From Prochlorococcus sp. AG-347-M23 (GTDB taxonomy: Bacteria > Cyanobacteriota > Cyanobacteriia > PCC-6307 > Cyanobiaceae), in assembly GCA_003278855.1 (NCBI GenBank), contig QCCU01000001.1:1-64000 (forward strand): a DNA stretch of 64,000 bases, given 5' to 3'. This document shows, one piece after another, positions 9,451-17,010 of this stretch. The position numbers were made by a program, and so were the translations under genes. The notes beneath the pieces were generated by a model. It was given only the letters and a program-made list of their open reading frames with translations, had not been told where the DNA came from and searched no databases. Each line of letters begins with the position of its first letter. Positions within the stretch are counted from its first letter, which is position 1.

Positions 9451-9687
9451 GTGTTCAAAACTATTAATAAATCAATTACTTCTATACTTCTTTTTATGAT
9501 TTCGTTTTATCAAAAGTGGTTTTCTCCTTTTTTCGGACCAAGATGTAGATTTATTCCAAGTTGCAGCTCTTATGGATATGAGGCAATTACTAGACATGGT
9601 CCTTGGAAGGGAGGGTGGTTAACCTTAAGAAGATTAAGCAGATGTCATCCTTTAACTCCCTGCGGATGTGACCCTGTGCCTGACTAA
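9451..9687 (+). CDS. yidD: Membrane protein insertion efficiency factor
   Basis: 78 residues starting with GTG at 9451. The core RCRFIPSCSSYGYEAI, then HGPWKGGWLTLRRLSRCHP and the end CGCDPVPD, are diagnostic of the YidD family (formerly UPF0161). YidD is a small amphipathic membrane-associated protein that helps YidC insert membrane proteins. The N-terminal 25 residues (SITSILLFMISFYQKW) form the membrane-lying helix. The glutaredoxin-like gene begins 5 bases after its stop, followed by murE, so the three may form a transcription unit. Confidence 0.94.
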   Translation: MFKTINKSITSILLFMISFYQKWFSPFFGPRCRFIPSCSSYGYEAITRHGPWKGGWLTLRRLSRCHPLTPCGCDPVPD

Positions 9688-9691
9688 ATGA

Positions 9692-9994
9692 ATGAAAATA
9701 TTTATTTTTGTTAGGCAGGGATGTTGCCTTTGTGATTCATTAAAAAATAAACTGGCAAAAATAAATCTTAATGAGTTATTTCCTAATCTAGAGGAACTTA
9801 AAGAAATTGATATTGATAGGGTCGATTTATATAAGGATAAATATAAAAAATATGATAATGAAGTACCTGTTATTGCTGTTGAAGGAATTAGGTCCGAGGA
9901 GATTATAGAATTGCCTCGCATTTCTCCAAGATTAAAAGATGATCAATTAAAGAATTGGTTTCAAAAAAATATTAGTACCATTCTGGAGAAATAA
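9692..9994 (+). CDS. Glutaredoxin-like thioredoxin-fold protein (DUF836 type)
   Basis: 100 residues. It starts with a thioredoxin-fold beta strand KIFIFVRQG followed at once by a CxxC-type site, CCLC, at residues 11-14, and has a cis-proline-like segment VPVIAVEG near residue 62. This fits the small glutaredoxin-like family often annotated DUF836. The probable role is thiol-disulfide chemistry in the cytosol, but the partner is unknown. It sits between yidD and murE with very short gaps (4 and 8 bases). The ATG at 9692 is used; the nearby ATG at 9688 is out of frame. Confidence 0.85.
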   Translation: MKIFIFVRQGCCLCDSLKNKLAKINLNELFPNLEELKEIDIDRVDLYKDKYKKYDNEVPVIAVEGIRSEEIIELPRISPRLKDDQLKNWFQKNISTILEK

Positions 9995-10002
9995 TTTTTC
10001 AT

Positions 10003-11538
10003 ATGAGATCTATAAAATTACATAAACTTTTAGATTTGGTAGGAATTATTCCTTCATTAGATTTAATCGATCATGAAATAAATAATATTTCTTTTAACTC
10101 TAAAGAAGTACAAAAAGGAACTTTATTTTTAGGTATGCCTGGTTTAAATGTTGATGGAGGAAAATATTGTATTGAGGCAATTGAAAATGGTGCAGAGGCT
10201 GCCATTATTGGGTCTGCGGCAAAAGAGAAAATTGGATCTATTGATCGAGAAAGGATTTTAGTTATAGAGGATAATTTAGATTATATTTTTGGTCAAATAA
10301 TCGCTGAGTTTTGGAATAGGCCTTCAAGAAAACTTAAACTTATTGGTGTTACAGGTACAAATGGAAAAACGACAATTACTTTTTTATTGGAACATCTTTT
10401 AAAAAAATTAGGGAAAAAGACTGCATTATTTGGGACCTTGCTCAATAGATGGCCTGGTTTTTCAGAAGTTGCTCTTCATACAACGGATTTCGCCGATAAA
10501 CTCCAAAAGAAATTAAATGCTGCTGTTGAGGCAGAATCTGAATTCGCGATATTAGAGGTAAGTTCTCATTCTATTGCTCAAAATAGGATATCAGGATGCG
10601 AATTTGAGGCGGCTATTTTTACTAATTTAACTCAAGATCATCTAGATTATCACTCAGATATGGAATCATATTTTCAAACAAAAAGAAAATTATTTTTCCC
10701 ACCTTACTTAAATGAAAAAGATGGGATTTGTGTATTAAATCATGATGACCATTGGATATCAAAATTATCATCTGATCTTGAAAAAAGATCTTTATTAGTC
10801 TCTACAAAGATTACTGAAAGTGAATTTGAAAATGATGATTTTTTTTTCGTAACAGATAAAAAATTTACTGAAAGTGGTTCTACCTGTATTTTTCATACAC
10901 CTAGGGAAAAAATTCAACTTTTTGTTCCACTTGTCGGTGAATTTAATTTAATGAATGCGATTCAAGCAATAACAATTTTGTATAAACTTAATTTTTCTTT
11001 AAAAGATCTATCAAAGTTAATACAATCTTTCCCTGGTGCTCCTGGGAGAATGGAGAAAATACAAATTGATAATAATGACGTTTCAAGATCTCTTCCAACA
11101 GTAATTGTTGATTATGCCCACACTCCTGATGGATTAAAAAAAGTTTTGCAATCAATTAAAAAACTTTGTGAAGGTAAACTAATAACTGTTTTTGGCTGTG
11201 GCGGAGATCGTGATCGTAGTAAAAGGCCTTTAATGGGATCAATAGCTGAAGAGTTGTCTGATCAACTTTTTATAACTTCAGATAATCCAAGATCAGAAGA
11301 ACCTCAAAAGATAGTAAATGATATTTTGATGGGTATAAAAAAAAGAGAAAAAATAACAATTGAAATTGATAGATTTAAAGCAATAAATGAATCTATTAAA
11401 TTTGCCAATAAAAAAGATATTGTTTTAATTGCAGGAAAAGGACATGAAGACTACCAAATTCTCAATGATAAGGTTATTAATTTTGATGATAGAAAAATAG
11501 CTCATAAATTATTAAAAGAAAAAAATAAATCTCAATAA
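10003..11538 (+). CDS. murE: UDP-N-acetylmuramoyl-L-alanyl-D-glutamate--diaminopimelate ligase
   Basis: 511 residues. The Mur-ligase ATP loop GVTGTNGKTTITF is near residue 118, the substrate loop HTTDFADKLQ follows, then SSHSIAQNRI and TNLTQDHLDYH, and DNPRSEEPQKI (about 427) is the motif that selects meso-diaminopimelate in Gram-negative MurE. It adds the third peptide-stem residue in cytosolic peptidoglycan precursor synthesis. It follows the glutaredoxin-like gene by 8 bases. The ligase fits the diaminopimelate-type wall of cyanobacteria. Confidence 0.97.
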   Translation: MRSIKLHKLLDLVGIIPSLDLIDHEINNISFNSKEVQKGTLFLGMPGLNVDGGKYCIEAIENGAEAAIIGSAAKEKIGSIDRERILVIEDNLDYIFGQIIAEFWNRPSRKLKLIGVTGTNGKTTITFLLEHLLKKLGKKTALFGTLLNRWPGFSEVALHTTDFADKLQKKLNAAVEAESEFAILEVSSHSIAQNRISGCEFEAAIFTNLTQDHLDYHSDMESYFQTKRKLFFPPYLNEKDGICVLNHDDHWISKLSSDLEKRSLLVSTKITESEFENDDFFFVTDKKFTESGSTCIFHTPREKIQLFVPLVGEFNLMNAIQAITILYKLNFSLKDLSKLIQSFPGAPGRMEKIQIDNNDVSRSLPTVIVDYAHTPDGLKKVLQSIKKLCEGKLITVFGCGGDRDRSKRPLMGSIAEELSDQLFITSDNPRSEEPQKIVNDILMGIKKREKITIEIDRFKAINESIKFANKKDIVLIAGKGHEDYQILNDKVINFDDRKIAHKLLKEKNKSQ

Positions 11539-11619
11539 AATTTCCTAATCAATTTAGAAAGATCTTTACGCAAATCACAAGAAAAGTTTCTTAGAATCAA
11601 TGGAGTTATTTTTAATAAA

Positions 11620-12324
11620 ATGAAAGGCTTAGCCTTAGTTGTAGGCGCAGGTGGAATTGGAACACAACTAGCTAAAGATCTGAATGAAAATGAAAAAGAT
11701 TTAGATGTTGTTTTGTGTGGAAGAAAAAGTGATTTTAATCCTTTTTGGGAATTAGATATAGAGGATTCTCAATCCCTTTTGCAGTTGAAAAATAAAATAT
11801 CAAATCATCCTTCAAAATTAAGGCTAGTTGTTAATGCTACAGGTAGACTCCATAGTGATTCTCTTCAACCAGAAAAAAGACTACAACATCTTGAAAAAAA
11901 TAATATGATGGAAAGTTTTTCAATAAATGCCTTTTCTCCTATTTTATTAGCTAAAGCGATTGAAGAATTTATACCAAAAGATTTTGATTTTAATTTTGCA
12001 AGTATAAGTGCAAGAGTTGGTAGCATTGGAGATAATCAAACTGGAGGTTGGTATTCATATAGAGCTGCAAAATCTGCGCAAAATCAGTTTTTTAAATCTT
12101 TAAGTATTGAATGGGCTAGACGTTTCCCAAAGGCTACTATCACATTGCTTCATCCAGGAACAGTAGATACTGATTTATCTAGACCTTTTCATAGATTTGT
12201 TCCAGAACATAAATTATTTAGTAAAGAAAAATCCTCCCAATTCCTGATCAATATTATTAAAAATCAATCACCAGAATCTACAGGAAAATTTATTGCATGG
12301 GACAACTCTGAGATACCTTGGTAA
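11620..12324 (+). CDS. Short-chain dehydrogenase/reductase (C-factor-like)
   Basis: 234 residues. The N-terminal Rossmann loop is VVGAGGIGTQLA (about 8), a slightly unusual GAGGIG in place of GxxxGxG. NATGRLH is near residue 72, the catalytic Ser lies in FASISARVG (about 125), and YSYRAAKSAQNQF (about 142) holds the YxxxK pair. The C-terminal TLLHPGTVDTDLSRPF is typical of the C-factor-like SDR group. The substrate is unknown. It is convergent with the cysteine lyase gene, with 27 bases between them, and stands 81 bases after murE. Confidence 0.88.
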   Translation: MKGLALVVGAGGIGTQLAKDLNENEKDLDVVLCGRKSDFNPFWELDIEDSQSLLQLKNKISNHPSKLRLVVNATGRLHSDSLQPEKRLQHLEKNNMMESFSINAFSPILLAKAIEEFIPKDFDFNFASISARVGSIGDNQTGGWYSYRAAKSAQNQFFKSLSIEWARRFPKATITLLHPGTVDTDLSRPFHRFVPEHKLFSKEKSSQFLINIIKNQSPESTGKFIAWDNSEIPW

Positions 12325-12351
12325 ACTAAATTTTTTTATATCAATAGATCT

Positions 12352-13527
12352 TTAAGTCAATATTTTTTTTATTTCTCTAGTAAGTAAATCAATCTCAGCT
12401 TCGGTAGTCATTTGGTGTACGCATGCTCTAAACCATTTTGGATCTTCTAAAACTCTAATCCAAATTTTCTGTTCTCCAAGTTTCTTTACAAATTTATCCT
12501 TATCTTTAATATTTTCGATATTAAAACTAACAATCCCATTTAAATATTTTTTTTCTAAAACTAATTCAACACCCTTTGATTGATTTAATTCATCCCAAAG
12601 TTTTTCACTTAATTTTTTGATATTTTTGTTTTTTTCTTTTTCATGGCAGTCTTTATCCAAAAGATCTAAAGAATTCCGGAGCCCAGCAAGTAAAGGTATA
12701 CAAGAGGTAGCTATTTCAAATTTCCTTGCATCATCATGAAAAAGATTATCTGAAGGCTCATAAATGCCTTGTTCTTTTTTTAATGATTTCCAACCAATTA
12801 TTGTTGGATCTGTTTCACAAATAAATCTATCTGAGACATAAATGGCTCCAAGTCCTTCTGGTCCACATGCCCATTTATGAGAAGTTATTGAATATAAATC
12901 AGAATAAAAAACTTCTTTTTCAATATTTATGTGCCCAAAGGTTTGAGCACCATCAACAAGTAAATAAGAATCTTCTCGATTATTTTTTAATTCGATGGAA
13001 ATTTGTTTTAAGGGAATTTTATATCCAAAGTTCCATAAGATATGAGAAATAATTAGGATCTTAGTCTTACTATTTAGATTTTTCAAAATCTCTAAAATTA
13101 TATTTTCGTCGTTTAGATTTTTAATTTTTTGGATTGGCAAAATTTTGAATATTAATTTATTTCTTCTGCAAAATTCTCGACTTGCAGCCACTACTCCAGG
13201 ATGTTCACAGTCACTTATTAACAATTCTTCTCCCTCTTCTACTTTTGTTCCCCAAAAGGTCAAAATCATACCGGAAGAGATATTTTCGGTAAAAGCTACA
13301 TTCTTTGAATTGACACCTAATTTTTGCGCAATGATTCTTTTTGTGGTCAATATTTCTTTGTAAATAAAAGGCCACGTATCATTGGTAAATGGTCCTAAAT
13401 CTTGGATGATTTCCCAAGTTTTAACTATTGCTTCTAGAGAAGATTTTGGTAATGGTCCTTGACCGCCATAGTTGAAATAATACTTATTTTTTAATGCGGG
13501 TATTTGATCTCTTAGATTATTTCTCAT
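12352..13527 (-). CDS. L-cysteine/cystine C-S lyase (C-DES type, class V aminotransferase fold)
   Basis: 391 residues. The sequence resembles the Synechocystis cystine lyase C-DES more than NifS/SufS: YFNYGGQGPLP near the N-terminus, DCEHPGVVAASREF (about 105), LLVDGAQTFGHI (PLP Asp), TSHKWACGPEGLGAIYV with the PLP lysine (about 218), and a C-terminal ACVHQMTTEAEIDLL. The known relative cleaves cystine to a persulfide and can feed sulfur to Fe-S cluster assembly in vitro. The recognition is from memory of that protein. The conserved SufS active-site Cys loop is not evident. It lies immediately downstream of the ArsM-like gene on the same strand. Confidence 0.85.
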   Translation of the reverse strand: MRNNLRDQIPALKNKYYFNYGGQGPLPKSSLEAIVKTWEIIQDLGPFTNDTWPFIYKEILTTKRIIAQKLGVNSKNVAFTENISSGMILTFWGTKVEEGEELLISDCEHPGVVAASREFCRRNKLIFKILPIQKIKNLNDENIILEILKNLNSKTKILIISHILWNFGYKIPLKQISIELKNNREDSYLLVDGAQTFGHINIEKEVFYSDLYSITSHKWACGPEGLGAIYVSDRFICETDPTIIGWKSLKKEQGIYEPSDNLFHDDARKFEIATSCIPLLAGLRNSLDLLDKDCHEKEKNKNIKKLSEKLWDELNQSKGVELVLEKKYLNGIVSFNIENIKDKDKFVKKLGEQKIWIRVLEDPKWFRACVHQMTTEAEIDLLTREIKKILT

Positions 13528-13562
13528 GGAAATTTATATTATATTTTCAACTCTTGAATTTT

Positions 13563-14357
13563 TTAAATATTACCCACTAAAGTTACTGTTCTAAATTCAA
13601 TATCCTCAATTACTTTCCAAGGCTCAGCACTCCTTTCTGCAAATTTTAAATTTTTAAATCCTAGTTTTTTAAAATCACTTATAAAATCTGGCTCATACCA
13701 TGCTCCACTGATACATCCTGTCCATAAATCATGATTATTTTGCAATCTTAAAGGAACTTTTTTGTTAGAGACGATATCGCTAATTGCAATTCTTCCATTA
13801 TCCTTTAAAACTCTTTTTATATTATTTAGAAGATTATTTCTAGATTCTGGACTTACCAAGTTTAAAACGCAATTACTTAAAATAATATCAACTGATTTAT
13901 CTGCGATTAATGGATTTAAATCTTTATCTAATTCATCAAGTTTTTCAATTGAACCTTCTAGAAATTTTGTATTGTTGAAACCTATATTTTTTGTAACTTC
14001 TTCAGAGGCTGATCTTGATAAAGAAAGCATGTCAGGATTCTGATCAACGCCAATAACTTTCCCTTCTTTCCCAACAATTTGAGCACAAATAAAAGCATTT
14101 TTGCCGCTACCACTTCCAAGATCTAAGACTGTATCATTTTTTTGAACATATTTTGTTGGATCACCACACCCATAGTCTCTTTCTATAACCTCTTGAGGAA
14201 TTGCTTCAAGTAAAACGGGATTAAAACCAACTGGTGTGCAAAGACAACTTTCTTTTTCTTGTGCTGCTGAGCCATATCTTTCTTGGATCGCATCTTTATG
14301 ATCGAATTGATTAGGTGCTTTATTCGATGTGTTTGTATTACAGCAACTTTCAGACAT
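13563..14357 (-). CDS. ArsM-like SAM methyltransferase
   Basis: 265 residues from the ATG at 14357. A longer frame begins at 14453, but those extra 32 codons read through the strong terminator hairpin, so the internal start is preferred. The protein opens MSESCCNTN, then DYGCGDPT, the SAM loop VLDLGSGSGKNAF, VIGVDQNPDML, SNCVLNL and GCISGAWYEP. Cysteines in the SNCVLNL and GCISGA blocks occupy positions like the arsenite-binding cysteines of ArsM. An arsenite methyltransferase is therefore likely, but a methyltransferase for another thiophilic substrate is possible. No arsenic regulator or pump lies nearby. Confidence 0.72.
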   Translation of the reverse strand: MSESCCNTNTSNKAPNQFDHKDAIQERYGSAAQEKESCLCTPVGFNPVLLEAIPQEVIERDYGCGDPTKYVQKNDTVLDLGSGSGKNAFICAQIVGKEGKVIGVDQNPDMLSLSRSASEEVTKNIGFNNTKFLEGSIEKLDELDKDLNPLIADKSVDIILSNCVLNLVSPESRNNLLNNIKRVLKDNGRIAISDIVSNKKVPLRLQNNHDLWTGCISGAWYEPDFISDFKKLGFKNLKFAERSAEPWKVIEDIEFRTVTLVGNI

Positions 14358-14390
14358 ATTTTTTAAAGGACTCTTGATAAATATAGCCAA

Positions 14391-14417
14391 AAAAAAGCCC
14401 CTGAAAAAGGGGCTTTT
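14391..14417. terminator. Bidirectional terminator between the DUF4278 and ArsM-like genes
   Basis: A perfect 9-base stem (AAAAGCCCC at 14393-14401, GGGGCTTTT at 14409-14417) with a 7-base loop. There is a run of A on one side and T on the other, so it works as an intrinsic terminator on either strand. It lies 17 bases past the DUF4278 stop on the reverse strand. It is the clearest factor-independent terminator in the window. Confidence 0.9.
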
Positions 14418-14433
14418 AATTTGTTTAATTAAA

Positions 14434-14607
14434 TTATTTAGTGTAATTAACACCTCTGTAATTTAATTCTGCTTTTTCATTACTTGAAGAAGCGTCATCC
14501 ATTCTGTTGGTGTATACGTTTCTTCTGTAGGTAAGTTCAACAAGTTGCTTTTTAGCAGCTTCTTTGTTTTGAACGTAGTTTTTACCTCTGTAAGTTAAAG
14601 TAGTCAT
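14434..14607 (-). CDS. DUF4278 small protein with repeated LTYRG motif
   Basis: 57 residues from the ATG at 14607, beginning MTTLTYRGKNYVQ. It is almost entirely a threefold motif of the type L-[TN]-Y-R-[GR]-x-x-Y: LTYRGKNY near the start, LTYRRNVY in the middle and LNYRGVNY at the end. The family is a common, uncharacterised cyanobacterial small protein. An in-frame extension upstream (from 14643, MERGMAVLSHRN) is possible but lies in a GC-rich leader that looks like RNA structure rather than coding sequence. No membrane segment is seen. A strong terminator follows, so it is a single-gene transcript. Confidence 0.8.
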   Translation of the reverse strand: MTTLTYRGKNYVQNKEAAKKQLVELTYRRNVYTNRMDDASSSNEKAELNYRGVNYTK

Positions 14608-14680
14608 GTTTCGATGTGACAACACGGCCATCCCCCGTTCCATGGTATGACTCGAACTGCGCCCTCAAATGAGGGTGAAC
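14608..14680 (-). promoter_or_regulatory. GC-rich structured leader of the DUF4278 gene
   Basis: Bases 14611-14680 hold 39 G or C in 70 by my count, in a window that is otherwise about one-third GC. On the reverse strand there is a 5-base GC stem with tetraloop (CCCTC/GAGGG, 14662-14675) and further self-complementary pieces (ACGG...CCGT and CCAT...ATGG) just before the start codon. It may be an RNA leader controlling translation, or an independent small RNA. The class is not identified; the Yfr2 family is one candidate to test. Confidence 0.45.
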
Positions 14681-14686
14681 GAAAAA

Positions 14687-14700
14687 GTAGCAATTGCTAC
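14687..14700. promoter_or_regulatory. Perfect 14-base palindrome, candidate NtcA-type site (GTA-N8-TAC)
   Basis: GTAGCAATTGCTAC is its own reverse complement and fits the consensus for the nitrogen regulator NtcA exactly. It lies 80 bases upstream of the DUF4278 start and 163 bases before the divergent gene at 14863. No -10 box stands at the usual spacing of about 22 bases on either side, which weakens the case. On the reverse strand it is followed by TTTTT, so a small terminator hairpin is the alternative. Confidence 0.35.
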
Positions 14701-14862
14701 CAAATAATTATAAGCCTATTTTTAACTGCATGTCTAGCTTTTACAAATAGAAACGAAGATTTAATGTTTTTTTAATTATTATCATAGGTAAATTTTTTTA
14801 TAAATAGTCTCTAAAAAGGTTTATGTTTATATTTGGTTTAATCTTCATGCAACTATTTATTT

Positions 14863-15120
14863 ATGACAGGTTTTTTATATTTCTTGGGAAATACTTTAAG
14901 GTGGCCAGTGTTAAAGCCAAAAGAATTTTTTTCACTACATGCTTATTTTTCAATTATTTATTTGATAACTTTTACTTTGAGTAAATATGATGTAAGCCAA
15001 TCAAATTTAGTTTTTACTTTAGGAATTCTTGCACCTCTTTTAATAGCTATTGGTCAAGGACTTCCAATTGATTGCCTTGATATGGAATCATCTTTGTTGA
15101 AGGAATTAAAAACTAAATAA
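14863..15120 (+). CDS. Small membrane protein of unknown function
   Basis: 85 residues, not recognised. It has hydrophobic stretches at about 28-42 (FSIIYLITFTLSKY) and 49-68 (LVFTLGILAPLLIAIGQGL), so one or two membrane helices, and an N-terminal FLYFLGNTLRWPVLKP segment. The ATG at 14863 follows a long non-coding gap. It is convergent with the NifU-like gene, 22 bases away. No functional hint comes from the neighbours. Confidence 0.7.
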   Translation: MTGFLYFLGNTLRWPVLKPKEFFSLHAYFSIIYLITFTLSKYDVSQSNLVFTLGILAPLLIAIGQGLPIDCLDMESSLLKELKTK

Positions 15121-15142
15121 TATAAATTTCAGTCAAAAATTT

Positions 15143-15388
15143 TTATAAAACCTGGACAACTTCGCTTATTTCAGGAATCATTTCTTTTAACTTTCTTTCA
15201 ATACCCATTTTTAGAGTCATAGTGCTACTTGGGCAACTACCACATGCTCCTTGAAGTCTGACTTTGACAATTGGACCATCTATTTCTGCAATCTCTACAT
15301 TACCTCCATCAGAAATTAAAAAAGGTCTTAGCTCGTCAAGGACTTTTTCTACATTTTCATTTGTCAGCGAGAGTGTTTCAGTACTCAT
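15143..15388 (-). CDS. nfuA: NifU-like C-terminal domain Fe-S scaffold
   Basis: 81 residues consisting only of the NifU C-terminal (Nfu) domain. The cluster-binding CxxC is C49 and C52 in [14 protein letters not shown]. Stand-alone Nfu proteins carry a transient 4Fe-4S cluster between subunits and hand it to targets. In cyanobacteria this short protein is known to be important for delivering clusters, including to photosystem I. It is a monocistronic gene, divergent from mqo across a 70-base gap. The length matches the cyanobacterial NfuA form without the N-terminal scaffold domain. Confidence 0.95.
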   Translation of the reverse strand: MSTETLSLTNENVEKVLDELRPFLISDGGNVEIAEIDGPIVKVRLQGACGSCPSSTMTLKMGIERKLKEMIPEISEVVQVL

Positions 15389-15458
15389 AATTTTGGATTA
15401 ACTTTATAATAAGCCTAGAAAGAAATCTGATTAATTGCAAAAAAGATAATTTTCTGTT

Positions 15459-16955
15459 GTGACTTCATCTAAAAACCCCACTAATGACAATAGCTACTTT
15501 GATGCAGTCTTAGTTGGAGCAGGGATAATGAGTAGTACTTTAGCCCTTCTAATTTCAGAAGTTTTACCAGATATAAAATTTCTTATTATAGAGAAATTAA
15601 ATGCTCCAGGAAGTGAAAGTACTGGCGCTTTTAATAATGCAGGTACAGGACATGCGGCTAATTGCGAATTAAACTATACCCCTCTAGATGAAAAAGGAAA
15701 TCTAAAAATAGATAAAGCGCTCTCAATAAATCGTTCTTTTGAAACATCCATGTCTTTATGGGCCTCATTGCATGAAGCAGGGAAAATTGATATTGAGAAG
15801 TTTCTAAAATTTATTCCTCATATTAGCTTTGTGTCTGGTCAGGATAATATTTCTTTTTTAAAAAAAAGATTTCAGAAAATGACTGAAAATCCTGAATTTA
15901 TCGATATGGAATTTTCTACATCTTTTGATGAAATTTCATCATGGGCTCCTCTAATAACAAAAGATAGAAATCCATCTACTCAAATTGCTGCTACCAGAAT
16001 AGGTAGAGGAACTGATATTAATTTTGAGGCTTTAACTAAAGAGTATTTGTCATTAGTTTCTTTAAACAAAAATGTTGAAATTAGATACAAAACAGAATTA
16101 ATAGATTTAAAGAAAATTGATAAAAAACAATGGGAACTAGAAATCAGTTCCGAAGGTAGAAAAACTTCAATTAGAACTGGCTACGTTTTTCTTGGTGCTG
16201 GTGGAAAAACAATTAATTATCTACAAAAATCAAAAATTCCAGAAGCAAAAAGTTATGGTGGATTTCCTGTTAGTGGTAAATGGCTTATTTGCGAGAAAAA
16301 AGATCTAACAGAAAAACATAACTCAAAAGTTTATGGTAAAGCTGATATTGGATCGCCACCAATGTCTGTGCCTCATTTAGACACCAGATGGATTGATAAT
16401 AAAAAACTTCTTTTATATGGACCTTTTGCAGGATTTACAACGAAATTTCTAAAACAAAGCTCATACTTTGACTTATTTAGTTCAATTAAAAAGAATAATA
16501 TTTTTTCTATGTTAGACGTTGGTTTCAAGAACAACGATTTAATTAATTACCTCATATCACAATCATTAAAGAACCATAACTCAAGAGTTAAGAATTTAAA
16601 GAATATGATGCCATCAGCTAATCCTTCTGATTGGTATTTAAAGAATGCTGGTCAAAGAGTCCAAATAATTAAAAAAACTGAAGGTGGTGGTTCTTTGAAA
16701 TTTGGAACTGAGATTGTAAATTCATCTGATGGAACATTATCTGCTTTGTTGGGAGCCTCTCCTGGAGCAAGTACTGCGGTTTCAATTATGGTTAAGGTTC
16801 TAGAAAAATCTGTTTTATTTTTAAACGATAAGCATAATCTTCAGAAAAAAATAAATGACTTAATTTATCCAGAACTATCAGTCTCTAAAAATTACAGTAC
16901 CTTCATAAAAGAAATTAAAAAAAGAAATAATTCCATTTTTGGTTTCCATCCATAA
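15459..16955 (+). CDS. mqo: Malate:quinone oxidoreductase
   Basis: 498 residues starting with GTG at 15459. The FAD loop [16 protein letters not shown] is at about 16-31, followed by [20 protein letters not shown] (about 52-72), a hallmark of Mqo. The C-terminal [18 protein letters not shown] is also conserved. The enzyme oxidises malate to oxaloacetate at the membrane and passes electrons to quinone, in place of an NAD-linked dehydrogenase. In a phototroph this feeds the plastoquinone pool. It stands divergent from nfuA and 55 bases before lepA. Confidence 0.95.
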   Translation: MTSSKNPTNDNSYFDAVLVGAGIMSSTLALLISEVLPDIKFLIIEKLNAPGSESTGAFNNAGTGHAANCELNYTPLDEKGNLKIDKALSINRSFETSMSLWASLHEAGKIDIEKFLKFIPHISFVSGQDNISFLKKRFQKMTENPEFIDMEFSTSFDEISSWAPLITKDRNPSTQIAATRIGRGTDINFEALTKEYLSLVSLNKNVEIRYKTELIDLKKIDKKQWELEISSEGRKTSIRTGYVFLGAGGKTINYLQKSKIPEAKSYGGFPVSGKWLICEKKDLTEKHNSKVYGKADIGSPPMSVPHLDTRWIDNKKLLLYGPFAGFTTKFLKQSSYFDLFSSIKKNNIFSMLDVGFKNNDLINYLISQSLKNHNSRVKNLKNMMPSANPSDWYLKNAGQRVQIIKKTEGGGSLKFGTEIVNSSDGTLSALLGASPGASTAVSIMVKVLEKSVLFLNDKHNLQKKINDLIYPELSVSKNYSTFIKEIKKRNNSIFGFHP

Positions 16956-17010
16956 TTCTAATTAGCTAATATTAATCAAGATGTAATAAGAGGAGAATTT
17001 TTCTTTCTAT

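Noticed and set aside
14358..14453. Extended N-terminus of the ArsM-like protein (extra 32 residues)
   Set aside because: The extension reads through the best terminator hairpin in the window and into the end of the DUF4278 gene; the internal ATG at 14357 precedes the Cys-rich start of the conserved protein.
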